DNA of 64,000 nucleotides from Luscinia megarhynchos (lineage: Eukaryota; Chordata; Aves; Passeriformes; Turdidae). Below, piece by piece: positions 13,001-25,935 of the stretch. Positions within the stretch are counted from its first letter, which is position 1; every line of letters starts with the position of its first letter. The DNA is taken from assembly GCA_034336665.1 (NCBI GenBank), contig CM067568.1:37490770-37554769 (forward strand). Reading direction: 5' to 3'. A program made the position numbers and the translations under genes. A model generated the notes under the pieces. It was not told the DNA's origin. It made no database searches and saw nothing but the letters and a program-made list of their open reading frames with translations.

Positions 13001-16000
13001 GAGCATACAACTTCCAAGGACAGACTGGAAAATCAAGATGGAGGCATTGCAAAGGAGTAAGTCTTCAAAACAACTAGCTGAGAGAACAGATCTCACTTTG
13101 GATGGAGGTAGTGACTTCATTTTTTTCCTAATGGAAGAATCAAACAGGAGATATATAGAAACTTTTAGAGGAAGGAGCTGGTTGAGTGTAAGGGAGAGTT
13201 TTAGAGCATAGTGGTAACTTCTCTAGACTGGAAAAAAATGCCAAAGCCCTATTCTCACAGTGCCATTGCTGCACCAAGATATGCCATAATTGGCATCAGA
13301 ATAGGAGCTCTTGGAATATTTATGTTGCTGTCAGAGTATATATTGAGACTAAGAATAATTCTGAACCAAAATATAATAAAAATATCTATCCTTAAATCTT
13401 CCTGTAACAACTATTCCATGTGTTGGGTTTTGTGCCAGTATCTAGTAATAATGTTACCAAAATTTAATGCTTTCTTAAATCAACATTGGCTCAGCAGGAT
13501 TGAGTCCAGCCCTGTTAGGGGTTTCACACCATTTTTAATGCCTGAAAACTGTATTAGCTTTATGTAGATGCTCTCTGAAAGACCAAGGTAATGATAGGAA
13601 ATACAGTGTGGAAAAAGAGGAAAGCAGTACTTCTAACATGGTGGTATACATTACACAGCTTTCAGTCTCTTGGAAACTATGGCAATATACCTACAATGAA
13701 GTCCCTGTTTCAGGTTTGTTTTTATGAAAATGTTGTGAATATACATTTGTGGTATTTTGGAATTCTTGAATATGGTGTGGAAATATTCATGAACATTATT
13801 TGAAGTTTTCTAAATTAACTTGAAAAATAATTACTGAATATGCATATGCAATAGATTTAATAGCAAAAGTAAAAACAAATATGCAGGTGTCTGTTAGCTT
13901 AGAGTTAATTTGATTTAATATCCATAAAGTAAGAGGAAATAAGTAATCTTGCCAGTAATAAACTTTGGGTGGCAATAACTTTCAGCACAGAAGAAAAGTA
14001 TTTTCCATTTCTTCAAAGCTCACTTTAGAGTCCCTTTTTAGATGTTATTTTTCTTTCCTGCATGTCATCCATTAAAGATTAGCTGTGGAAGGTTGGAGCA
14101 TGGAGAGATTATGAATGACAGAACAACTCCTGCAGAATAATAATCAGTTTTTGGTATTTAATGCTGTTTGACTTTTGCAGACACATTTCTTATTAACCTT
14201 TGGTACAAACAGAAATCCAGGTTCCTGATATCTCATGGAGAAGATGAATTCAAGATCCTCTTCCAATTAAACTGAAATAAGGCCAATATTGGGCTTTAGC
14301 CAAAAGAACTCAGTAGTTCCCAACTCTCATGTTTATAAACCTAAATATGAATGATATTTTAGAGTTTAAGAAGGTAATGCATATACTTCTCTAAACCAGT
14401 TTTCTGTGCATAATTTATTTATATATTTAATCTATATCATTCTTAGTGGGTTTGTCCTATTAAATGCTTTTTTATGTAATACTAATTCCTGAATATGTTT
14501 TTAAAATATTTCCTGATAAGTAACCCAATTTTGAAAATAGCTGCAGGATTTGAATCCTCTGTATAGGAACTAAGCAGTCCAGCTAAAGAATAGAAAAAAC
14601 TCCAAGGCAGGGGCATCGTGACTGAGAAATTCTTGGCTTAATTTTTAACAGCTTAATTTGAAACAATGTGATTTTACCTTCAGATTGTCAGAATTATTGG
14701 CTGTCCAAAAGTTGCATACAACTCTTTGAAGTACAATATACGATAAGTTGGCATAGATTAAAATGTCAATTACTAAGCTATTTATCGATGGAGCTTGTAT
14801 GTAAAAAGCAAGCCAGTTTCTTCTGCATTTTTTATGACTAGTAAGGCCCTTCTTTCTTCCACACAAGTGCTAGATGAGCATAAAAATTTGGGTTTTATTC
14901 AGGAATAAAAAGGCCTGCAAATGCCCTACTTCTTGAGGCATTACAAAACTTTACTTTAACATGACAAATTATAACTTGCAAACTTCAGTGCAGTGTTTAT
15001 ATTTTCCCCCTAAAAGTTAATATTCAGGCATCAGCAATTATTCACTGAAGAAAAAAGTTTAACAGCATTATGGTTTGAATTTTGAAGTCAGCTGTGTTTA
15101 GTGTATTAGAGGCAGAGGCTTAAGTATTGTGCAGGGATTGGCTTTCACAAGAACTGCCTTGGGGTCTGTGTATAATACTCTCTCCTATTCTTTTCCACGT
15201 TATTTTTTTTTTAATTGAATTGTGATCTGAGTACACAAAGAAAACCCTATGCAGAGCTGCCACTAAGCAACTTTAGCCTTTTATTAAGAACACTCTTTTT
15301 ATAGCATTGGAAATGTAGGAACAGATGAATGCTATGCACTAAATACATACAACAAACACAAAGTAATAAAGAAGTCAGTGTGTTCTATCAGTGTTTGTTC
15401 AGATTGCTTTATCTATAAAGTCACATTTAGGTGTAAATTACTTTTAGTCTATAACGCCTGGTACAGACTGATGAAAACTCTTAAGTAGTTTTCCTGTGAT
15501 CTTCTTATCGCTATTTTACTTTTATTTTTCAGTTACACGTCATAACTGAAAGTAATGAATGGTAGCTTTCAAAAAAGAGCAAGGAACTTAAGTTGTCTGT
15601 TTCGTAATAGAGCATGTCAGCAATATTTTTAAGTTGACAGTGAGACCTGGAGCTCCTGATAGTTTGCCATTAACCTGAATAAGAACTCTGTAAGGGCTTT
15701 AGAATTTGAACGTTTCTAGGGATTATCTACATTTTGTAACATGTATAAGCAGAGACCAATTAATGACACATTTTAAAGGCTTTCATGGAAATTCAGGATA
15801 TTTTTCCTTAATTTTATTTAGGAGGTGTGAGCACAGTCATTAAATGTAGTAGAAGGAAATCTCAGAGGATTTTGATTTCTGATTTGAGTGGATGACACAT
15901 ACATGTTTGTATTTCTGTAAGGAAAACAAGCATATATCCATATGGTTAAATAAAATCTAATATCTCTGTATAACTGATCTTTATTGAAAACCAGTTACTG

Positions 16001-19000
16001 TAGTGTTATAGTATTTGCTGTATCTTCTGAAATACAGTACTGGTATGGATAGTGATCTCATATTTTCTTTATAAGACCTGGACTGTATTCTGATTTTACT
16101 TTTTTTAATGAGTAATGTGAAGTGATTTCTGCTGCCATAACTGGTTTTAGTTGCAAAATTTTCCTCTTTTACCTCTCTTACTCAGTTTATTTTATTTACA
16201 CAGATGACCTCTAGGAAATAAGCAAACAGACTTTTATCCTGGGAGTCGTGCTTTCCTTGCTTCCCCCAAAGTTCCATGTTTGGAAAATCATGAAGTACTG
16301 TTTAAACTAGAATGATTTCCAGCACACCTTCTCAGTACTGCTGTTTTAAAGGTGGTTTAAAAAGTATAGGAGACAAGTTTGCCAAAAGAATCAGGTTCAA
16401 CTAAGAAAATATGTACACTGCTTTGACTCAGTAAACTCATACTTGGTATGGTTCATCTTCTTCATATTTACTTTTGCCCATATTAGAAAACAATTAGCTT
16501 ACTAAACAAATTTGAGTATTTGGGATAAAAAAATCTACTTTGAGTCTCTCTCATTTGACTAAGAATTACATGATATTTGATAAGCTTGTTTAAAAATGGA
16601 CATATCCAAATATTATTGTAAACACCCATTGATTTGTTTTACCTGCAATATAAGTATTTTACTTAGTTGGCTTACATAGTAGCTAATAATATTTGTTAAT
16701 GTAATTTAACTGCTGTGAACCTTTACTGAACAAATATTGAAATTTATACAAGTCAAAGAAAGAGAATCTCTAATGACTTTTGTAAAAGCTTCCATTTAAT
16801 AGTTAAGGAGAAAAGTTTATATGACATACCAGATGCAATTAACAGTAGATTTTACATTTAATAAAAAGAAAGAAGCATATGTATTTGCTTTATTCATTCC
16901 ATCATAATTTGCATTAGAGCTGTGGGTGTTTAATGAGCAAATTCCAGCTAAAATGCTATATTGATTTTCTAAGTGAACTTTGTAATAGCTATCTACCTTA
17001 CAAAAGCTCTCTGTTTACAATTGTTTTCTTTACTAAAAACTAAAAATGTTTTAGAATTGATGAGTTTAGCGTAATGATTCTTTTAAAATAAAGAGCTCTT
17101 TTAGGGTATGCAGGGGTTTTAGTTTCAAGGAGAAAGATGTTATTAAATCTTCCAAAACAAGTTTATACAACTAAATAGTAGCACTTTACTTTTATATATT
17201 ACAATATTTGCAAGCATGGGAAAATAATCCTTTTTTTCTTAATTCACTTCTCTGAGATTTAAATATTTTAACTCTTGAATGCCATTATACACATACATAT
17301 GAATTAGTAAATTACACAATTCATTTTAGCTTAATACTAGACTACTCATACTTCATTTCTATGTGTCATTTCCTACCTGAAATATGAATTCTGTACAAAT
17401 TTGTGTTTCTTCTTGGTCAGGCATCAAGACAGAAAGGATAGGGGTGGTTGGTATGTGGTTGGTATGCTGCTAAAAGGTCTCCAAAGGAAAACCTTGCAAT
17501 GTCAAACAGAGCAGTTGGTGGAGAAGTATCTGGATCTGTTTTTCCTTTGGATCAGGTGCCAAGTCAGTGTGGCAGTATGGAGTTTGTATTTTGCTGCATA
17601 TGTCATATCTTGAATGGAATATAGAGGCATGACTTGGTGTTACTCTCAATCAGTTTTCACCTCACGTTTTTAAGAAGCATAGAGATGATAACTGGAAAAT
17701 TCTTCTTTCTAATATGAGGAACTCCATGTCACTCTTTCATAGACTCTAACTGGACAGCTTATACATCACTTGTTTTCCTAGATATGGTGCAAAATGTTTT
17801 GCTTTGCTGCTGCATTGAGACCTAAATGTGTATGCATTTCTTTTTATTTGAAGCATACTGTGGTCCTTATGGTCCTGAACTCCTGCTTGTGACTCATCCA
17901 TAGCTCAATATGAATGGGGCATGTTCAGACTACCTGCAATCATGTGATTGTCATAATATTCCATATAGCAGGAAAAAAGGAATTAATAAAATATTAAATA
18001 AGAGTTAGAGATGTATAGCAATTGGGTAACAAACATCAAACCTAAATTCAGCTTTGGCTGGTGAAGAAATCAAGTGACTTAGTCTTCTGTAAACCATTAA
18101 AATTAGTTTAGATGAGGTCTTTGAGTATTTTTTAAATAAGTAATTTCTTTTGGAAGTGTCAGTATTGCTGTGTTGTATTTAAATGCCATGTATCTAAGTA
18201 TCTTTTTCTTTAAACTCAGATTGCTATGCAAGCCTCTTACATGATTTTCTACATTTTCTCTGATCTGTTTTAGTATTAAACAATTGACTTGCAATGTTAC
18301 TTTTAAGAAGCAGAACCAAAATCCAGACACTTGTAACTGATACAGAATGACTATAAATATGTTTTTAATGCAGTTGGTGGATCTGGTCAGTGGGATATTA
18401 CACCTATGCTTTAATTTAGTGTAAAGATAAGAGAACAAGAGTTGCTCAATTTAAGTCACTTCTCATAGCTGATAGTTAAAATACTGTTTTGTAAAATAGT
18501 GTTTTGTAATAGACTTTTGAGTGGGGGAAGGGTTCACTGTTAGCAACTAGCAATCTGAGCTGTTATCAGGAGTGGCAAGATTTTAGATAAGCAAGCTGCT
18601 TAAATAACTTGAAAAATACCTTTTTCTGAATGTGTTACATGTACATTATTTTGATTTATTAACAAATAAGTATTAATCTGGTTTTTAACAGCCTATATAG
18701 TCATTATTACCACTGGCTATATTTACAGAGAGTGACTTACATATGCCAAAAGACAGTCACTCTACGTGTACACATACATTCAAGATCCATTGCAGGAGTC
18801 AATAAATTGTGGGGTTTTCATGCTGAGGTGAGGATGTTTTAAGGTCTGAAGAAGGGGTACACTTGAAGAAGCCAGAAAGAAATTAACTAGACTGGAAAAT
18901 AATTAACCTCAGAATAGTAGTAAGTGCCAAATCTTCAGTTATTTTGGACAACTGTCTATTCATTGCAGCAGTTGTTTTCAATGTGAAAATTGCCTGGTGT

Positions 19001-21223
19001 TTCCACTTGCAGCTTTGTGGAAAGAGCTCTCTGTGAACTGTCTCTGTTATGATGCTAGATAAATTGACATAATTTACTGGAAAAACTAAAGCAAACAAAT
19101 ATATTAAGGTACTGATAGGTAATAATTATCATACAGAGTCAAACTGCTCGTGTATTCCAGATGAGGCCATAGCAGTTGCACTGTAGTTTATCCAGGCAGT
19201 GATTGCTCTGGCACTAGTTTCCCTGCCATCACAGATCTCAGCAATCAGAGGGGAAGTCTGGTGAGCTGAAATGCACAGCCTAGGTTACCTCATATGTTTT
19301 TTTCTTGTCCTTGCTGAGCCACCTACCTTTGCAGATATCAGATGCATTCTCTGCAACTGCTGCAAACTTACTGCTGGATACCAGCCAGTGCAGTGTTACA
19401 GCTGCCTTGTCCTGTCTTGGCTTTTCCATTCCACATCAAGCAAAGCCTTCTTGTTGCAAACAGGGGAAATAGGTCTTCAAGGGAAAAAAGACACTATTCT
19501 TCTGTATTAAAGAGAATTTAATCAATGTTTGTTAATTTTTGCATACATTTCAAAATCTGTGCTTCCAGTGCTGAATTTCTTTTGCTGGTGTTGTTGGGAC
19601 ATAACTTTTTACAGCTCTGGCCTGCTGACTAGGCTTGTAGCTCCTCTTGTAGCAGACTTTTTGTGAGGGGAGGGACTGCGCTTTCAGAAGTAACATTTAG
19701 CCTTTCCCTGTCTGGTTTTCTGTAATCTGCTGTTAGTCTGCAACCTTTTGCTAGGACTGCAAAAAATGCTTCCTTCTTCCTCAGTGTCAGTCTTCTCCCC
19801 AGGTTGAGGACAAGAAGATTCCTTTTTTCTTGGTCCTGATAAAATGTATTTTTTGCCAGCAATATAGCTGCTCCAAAAATGTGTGCTACTATGTTTCTAT
19901 TGTTTCATTCTGTGAAGAACAATATTATGTTTCATTATATATTTCACTAGGAAGTTTTTTTGTGCAATAATGTACAGAGGTGAAGTAAGAGTAAAATAAT
20001 AAATAAAGGTAAAAAAGGTTAATATCAATTTAGGTAAGAATGGAGGGACAAAAGCTCTAGGCTTTTAGTAAAAGGGAGAAGGTAAAGAGAGAGGAAGCCT
20101 TTCCTTGAGATCTTAATGCCTTAAGCACTGGTTGAGAGGGGTAGCAGATAGTTCTAAATGGAGTCAGGAAGCCGAGCAGCAATGGCTTAATAGAGAAAGT
20201 TCTTGAGAAATAAATACCGAAATTTGGAAAACACTCTAGTGTGATGTGATGTCTATACCCTAGTTAAACAGACTAGAAGGGACAAGGAGATGGAGAATTC
20301 AGGATACTACAGATCTCAATTGAGTTTTTTGAGGTTCCAGTGAGAGAGGATATAGTCCTCTGTCTTGGGGTGACAGCAGTCTTGCAGCATCCCAAAAGTC
20401 CCTAGACATTTTGAATGCATGGTTTTATGATGACTGTGAGGAGAGATTTGCAGTATTGCAGAGGGAAATGATGAAAGTATGAATAAAGATTGTAGTGGAG
20501 GCAGGGTCGAGGTAAGGATTCTGGCAGTGTGCCAGAGATGGTGTTAGGCATATTGACAGGGGAGAGGCAGGGAGAAAATGTAAGCTCAGGATGAGGAATG
20601 ACTTGAAGGTGTTAGTTTGCTCCCAAGGATAGACAGTAAATCTTAGTTTATTGGTACCTAATGCTCCAAGGTCCATGTATGCTCTAACAGATAATATAAC
20701 AGTATATTACACAATAAAGTAAAGGCTTGGCAGAGAAGGAGAGATGCCAGCTGTGCCACTCTTGTGATACTAGAGACAGACTATAAAAATATTAGAATTT
20801 TTAATATCACTATGGCACCCTGATAGGAAGCAGTCTGATGGTAGTAGTTTTAATGTATGATTACTTTTAACTCTGTATTCTAGAAGAAACTTGCTAGTGT
20901 CTTATATGACTCTGAGCTTTAAGAATTACTTTTCCATTAAGCAAGTATTCAGAATGCCCAGCAAATCACTTTCTTTCCCTGTTAGATTTTATAGGAGTGA
21001 ATTTGAAAACATAAATAAAAAACATATTTAATACCTTAACATATTGACTGTAACAAATAACAGCAATTTAGTGTTGTGTCTAAGAAGTAATATAGACCAT
21101 ATACAGAATAATCTACGGTTATTGGAGAAGTGTTGATTTTAGGAGGTGGTGACAAAGGCCAATGTAAGTGCATCTAATAGTGCTTTTCCCTGTCAAGCTT
21201 GTTTGTTGAACACACTTTTGCAG
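10083..21223 (+). other. MIPOL1 intron (11.1 kb)
   Basis: Long AT-rich intron between the exons at 9977-10082 and 21224-21353. It contains one in-frame exon candidate (11812-12036) and a motif-dense AT-rich block at about 16880-17110. Slightly GC- or purine-richer patches at about 12780-13210 and 19980-20680 could not be tied to a known repeat. I recognised no CR1 here. The open frames in this stretch look like chance. Confidence 0.65.
11812..12036 (+). CDS. Candidate in-frame cassette exon inside a MIPOL1 intron (hypothetical)
   Basis: A strong acceptor, with the pyrimidine run ttgcttcctgtcttacag ending at 11811, is followed by 225 nt with no stop in the frame set by the exon ending at 10082 (G|TT). 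A CAG|GTTACT donor follows at 12037. The length is a multiple of three and both phases are 1, so insertion would add 75 residues without shifting frame. The translation (FSNLDKWFEIWNYVNQTG and onward) is not coiled-coil-like and has no counterpart that I know in MIPOL1. It could be a cryptic or lineage-specific exon, or chance. Confidence 0.2.
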
Positions 21224-21353
21224 CTCTGGTGGAAGAAGTTTATTCTGCTCAGCGGGAACGTGATGAGGCTGTCATGGCAAGGCTTAGGTTGGCCAATGAA
21301 GAGAGAGATGAAGCATTTCTACGAGTCCAACGTTTAGAAGAGTCTCTCAAAGA
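21224..21353 (+). CDS. MIPOL1: MIPOL1 coding exon, coiled coil
   Basis: This is a 130-nt exon. The acceptor cttttgcag ends at 21223 and the strong donor gtaagt starts at 21354. Entry phase is 1 and exit phase is 2. It reads ALVEEVYSAQRERDEAVMAR, then LRLANEERDEAFLRVQRLEE and SLK. Human MIPOL1 reads ALVEEVYFAQKERDEAVMSR in the same place, so the identity is firm. Ala and Leu fall at heptad core positions, and RDEA occurs twice. The trailing GA is completed by the first G of the microexon at 25389 to give Glu. Confidence 0.97.
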
Positions 21354-24300
21354 GTAAGTGCACATTTCCTGCAGCATGTAAAAAGGCTGTTGTCTTGGTC
21401 TGTGACAGTCATAAACTGCTCAACAGTGCTTATAGGAAAACTTAGCACATTATTATCTGTGCAATAAAATAGACTAGGGCTTGTCTTACTATGTTATTGG
21501 TTAATTTGTTGGCTGTTCTGTAAAATCATGTTTTTCTCTGGAGATTGAGAGAAGGTGAATAATTTTGATCACAAAAATTAAAAATATAATCAAAAGCTTC
21601 TGTATTGATTTATTGAGGGAGAAATAAGATGAATGTGACATTTTATAGGGATTTTTTGACACAGAGTACCAGAATGTCAGTCAAAAGTTGCAACATATAG
21701 GAAATCAATCAAGCCCTTAAGCCCACTAGACATTTCCTTCAGCAAAATTTCTACTAATTATATGGGTGGCACAGTAAAAATATATGGGTTTTTTTCCTAT
21801 CTTTAGTTTGGAAGCAGTTTTTAAGGTGTCCAAGTTTGGACAAACTTAGGGAAAAAACCCCCAGAAGAGACTGCAGGTAATAAAGGTACAATTAATGTTC
21901 ATAGGTTTTTAAGTATGCCATTTAGAACAATGGAAATAGGCAATGTTTTGTTAAACAGAACTAAGTCAGGAGAAAATTGTCAAGAGTGGTTTCTTTCTCC
22001 GTTTGGGATATAGGCAGCTTTGAAGCTACAGCTTGCTTCTCCATACAATCCTTGTCCATCTGAGTTGTGATGATCTTGGTGATCATCTTTGTTAGTGCCT
22101 CAAAAAGTAGTCCCACAAAGACTAGAATGGCTGAGAAATTTCTCTTACTTTTCTGCCAGGAGAAATACAAAGCAAACAAGCTTTTCATGTCAGGAGGCTG
22201 AATAGGTGCAATTGTTAGTTAACTAAATGACAGGCAATTATGTTTTAAATAATTGATTCTACCAAGAATACGCCTGTTTAGGGCAGAAAAACAGTCATCT
22301 TCTTTTAGGGCCAGAGAATACTATCTAAATTAATTTCAATAATCTGCACATAGTTTGTCCACCATTATTCTGTAGAATTTACAAGTTACTAGAATTTGTC
22401 ATAGCCTCAATGTTTGTCACAAGTATGGCTCAGCAGCAAAATTAGGAGACTGCATACCCACAAGAATTACTGCATGGTTTGGTAAATATCTCTACAGCAC
22501 CTGACTTTTCTGCATATACATCTGAAATTTTGCCTTAAACAGCAATCTCTGAGAAAATTATAGATGTGCTTTAAATTCCCATAAGAGGCATCTTAACTCC
22601 GAGTCTTACTTGACTCTCCAATTTCTTCTGCCCATCTTGTAATCTTGTATGTTCCAAGAGTAAAGAAAGTTTTGTATGGCTGCAAACATCACATGATCCT
22701 GTATATAAATAGTTAGCATAAAATCAAGACTTTTGATCTTAAAGCACTCAAGTAATGCAGAAAATTAATTATTCTGGTCAACAAACCTGGTCAATGACTT
22801 CTGGGTTTCTGGCATATTGCTGCTTTTTCTGCAGTGGAATCCGTAGACACACAGGTGGCAGTTCTTGACACAAGTCTCTCAGAACATCTTCACTTATTTT
22901 CCCTTCAGCCTTCTCTGTCTGCTTTACTCATGTTCTTGAAAACTGACTTAGTTCTAAGTGAAAGTACAAGAAAAGAGAAGAAACTCCATTTCTCAGAGAC
23001 CATGCATATCACCTTCCTCAAAAGCCTGTCATTGCAGAAGGCACTGGATACACAGGTAATGCCAGAGTAGTACTTGTTCCCAGGAGTCAGTAACTCCCTT
23101 GACTGATATTTTGAAACCAAGCTATTACATTTTATTGCTGTCATTTAGAGAGCAGCAATTATACTAGCTGTCATCCACTTGGGTGTTCTTTCTGAAGCTT
23201 TATAGAGAGGTCTGATATCCTGATGCCGTTCAGAATCTCTGAACTGGTATAAGAGATTTCCCTGTGGAGAACACCAACTTTCTTTTCTAACTACCACCCT
23301 TGATAGTTTCTTCCTTCCTTAGGGTGGTTCAAAAGGCCAAGTTCCCTGTCTCAGATGTGGAGCACACAGAGGTTTTGGGGTTTTTATAAAGAACATTGGC
23401 TACTTGTGCCACACTCATCAAGTTTTAGAGCACAGGTCAGTCTTTCCATCTGCTTTGGACTTATTCCAATCAGAGAACTTTACAAGAGTGCAATATTGAA
23501 CAGCCTGCCAACCTTTATCAAATGCTTTAATGCTTTCTTTAAATTAGCAGCTGCAGCGGTTCTATTGTCATTATTTAACTGTAACAACCAAAATTCTTCC
23601 CAGCCCTGTTGGCCCTAGGGGTTATGTTATCAGAATGTGTTTAGAAATGGGGGAGGAGGAATCTTTGGTTACTGCTGTTTAAAATCATGAGGTTTTCATT
23701 CATTGTCTATGCACAGCAAAGGGAGACTTAGCAGGGCAAATACACAGCTCTGGATACTACTTTTTAAAAAATATTGTCATCTAAGGAGGTGTTTGTAGAC
23801 CTACAGACAGATCCCTTGTGGGATATGCTGAAGGTATGCTTATGGCAGAAGTTCATGTTCTTTTTCCCACTCCCATTTCTCCCTAAGGTGTCTTGCTTAC
23901 CCAGCCTGTTGGTTGGCTGGGTGATTTTGTTGACCCACACTTTTAGCAGTGTAGAAGTTCTCTGGAGAAGCTGGGTCAGTCCTGCCAATTTACTTTGACA
24001 AATACCGTTCTTTTCATTGTGAATACAAACTAGCTGGAGATCCATTTTTAAGTCTCACATGAAGTAGCACTTAGAACAATGTAAAAACCTAAAGCAGGAA
24101 CTCTACAAGGAGCCAGCTGTCAGAATTTATTATAGTACTATAATAATTATTATGTTTGTTATTTTATTATTTGTGTTACTTTATGAATACAAGTCAAACC
24201 CAGCAAACTTAGCTTTTACTTTGTTTTGTTCTGGTGCTGACTGAATGTTTTGGAGTAGTTACTGCTTGTGAATGCCATATAAATATACCAGCTATTATAC

Positions 24301-25388
24301 ACTGATAATATATTCTGAAATAATCCTTTTTAATTTAAAAATTTCTATACTGGTTGATTTACTATGTCTTATGTACTATTATCTCCTAAAACTAATGGAA
24401 AATGTGGTAGCATGCTGTCAAGTGTTCTGTAATGTTTCCTAGCTAAAATCATGACTTTGGAGCAATGCTTGTCACAGCACTGCTGAAAAAGTGTTGCTGT
24501 TTAGAAGATGTTTAGTGGTACTATATCTGTCTTAAAACATCATAAGCTACTTTTAGTAGAAGTCGCCATTAAGTAAGTAGCAGTGGAGTGGTAAGGTACC
24601 TTTATTATGCTCATTTTTCCAGAAGAGAGATCTCTGTCCATTTAACTAACCTTAGGTGAAATAAAATGTGTACTGTCCCATTTATTAGATTTTTGTGCTT
24701 TACTACTTTTACACTGCCAATGTTCAATGCTGTATGACTAAACTCCTCGTATCATCTTTGTATTTGACAGGTCAATATATGTTCTGTTGAAATAGAAAGG
24801 GAGGAAGTGCAGGCAGGTTTGTTCCAGAATTAAATAAGGACCTTGCAGAGGATTGGCTTAGTTTCCTATTTTATGCAAGATATAAAATCAAAATATTTTT
24901 AAAGTAGCTTCAACTGATTTGGGATTTTTCCCTCCTTTTGGAAGAAAGAGGTGGAAAAATAATTACTTAAAAATTTAAAAAACCCTATCAACAGTAGTCA
25001 TGTTCTGTTTCATTTGGGGTGCAGTAAAAACAAAACAAAAAAAAATCATGTAAAAGTTGTAAGCCCAGAAATAAATAAAATAAAAGCATCAGTCATTTCT
25101 ATCACTGGGGAACTTTTTTCATCTAAGCACATATGAACAATTGATCCTTGTAGTCATATATAGCAGTAAACATTAATAACTTAACAGTCTGAAGTCAGTG
25201 CTGAAGATATGGAGCATTATTGAAAGATGGAGTCGAGCAGGTGGCACTTTAATATGTTCAGTGTCATGGTTGACTCTAAAGACTAGTAGAATGAAATTAC
25301 TTGAGGTTCTAAAGATTTAAAAAGCGAACTCATTTTGCTGCACTAAGGAAATGCTACTGATCAGGCTTTCTGTGTCCCTTTTTTCTAG
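21354..25388 (+). other. MIPOL1 intron (4.0 kb)
   Basis: Intron between the exons at 21224-21353 and 25389-25422. It is AT-rich unique sequence. I recognised no repeat, RNA gene or further exon. Short open frames at 22834-23144 and 23764-24045 on both strands are judged to be chance. Confidence 0.7.
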
Positions 25389-25422
25389 GCTAGAAAATAT
25401 TAACCCTGAAGAAAATGACATG
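25389..25422 (+). CDS. MIPOL1: MIPOL1 34-nt coding microexon
   Basis: The acceptor tttttctag ends at 25388 and the donor gtaagc starts at 25423. One base completes a Glu codon, and eleven codons then read LENINPEENDM, identical to human MIPOL1 at this position. It exits in phase 0. It is too short for most ORF-based gene finding and is called from homology plus exact phase. The Pro-containing NINPEEN segment should interrupt the coiled coil, making a hinge between the helical stretches on either side. Skipping it would shift the frame, because 34 is not a multiple of three. Confidence 0.95.
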
Positions 25423-25681
25423 GTAAGCCATTCTCTGAGGAGATTTCTTGATGTCAGTCTTATATCTTAGAGGCTTAAGTTCAATTGAGTGGGTTTCAAG
25501 AACTAAGATGTGGGAAAAAGAAGAATTGACACACTAATAATGTACATCTTTGCTGCAATATGAAAATTCAATAACTTCACTCAGTCAATTTACAATTCAC
25601 ATGTGCCTATTAATTAAAACCCTATATTAAATAAAATATATTAAAACTTCATGTCTGACTAACATATAATGCTGTTGGTAG
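25423..25681 (+). other. MIPOL1 short intron (259 bp)
   Basis: By far the shortest intron in the window, joining the microexon to the 171-nt exon. Its boundaries gtaagc and gtag are clear. Nothing else is seen in it. Confidence 0.9.
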
Positions 25682-25852
25682 ACATTACAGGAATTACTGA
25701 ACAGAATAAACAATGCAGACACAGGGATAGATATACTGAAGAATGGAGCTATAATTCTGAACCGAATACACAGGACCAAAGAACGTAAAAAGAAAATAAT
25801 AGCTGAGGAAATGAATGCAGTAATAGAACAACGGGATGCTGCTTTATCTCAA
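25682..25852 (+). CDS. MIPOL1: MIPOL1 coding exon, coiled coil
   Basis: This is a 171-nt exon of 57 whole codons, phase 0 at both ends. The acceptor tag ends at 25681 and the donor gtaagt starts at 25853. It begins TLQELLNRINNADTGIDILK, matching human TLQELLNRINNADTGIAIQK. It continues NGAIILNRIHRTKERKKKII and AEEMNAVIEQRDAALSQ. This is the most conserved block visible. It can be skipped or included without changing frame. The helix resumes after the LENINPEEN hinge of the preceding microexon. Confidence 0.97.
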
Positions 25853-25891
25853 GTAAGTCTCTGCAAGTATATAATCACTCAGTAGCAAATT

Positions 25892-25935
25892 TCTTTTTTT
25901 CTTTTTTTTTTCTTTTTGGAGAGGGGTGGGGGTTG
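25892..25935. repeat. Polypyrimidine tract followed by G-rich tract
   Basis: A T/C run at about 25891-25917 switches abruptly to a purine-rich segment containing gagaggggtgggggttgg, just inside the intron after the 25682-25852 exon. Confidence 0.7.

Noticed and set aside
13211..13567. 118-codon plus-strand frame after a GC-richer patch
   Set aside because: No recognisable protein and no compatible splice phase for MIPOL1. The preceding patch could be an old repeat, but I could not name it.
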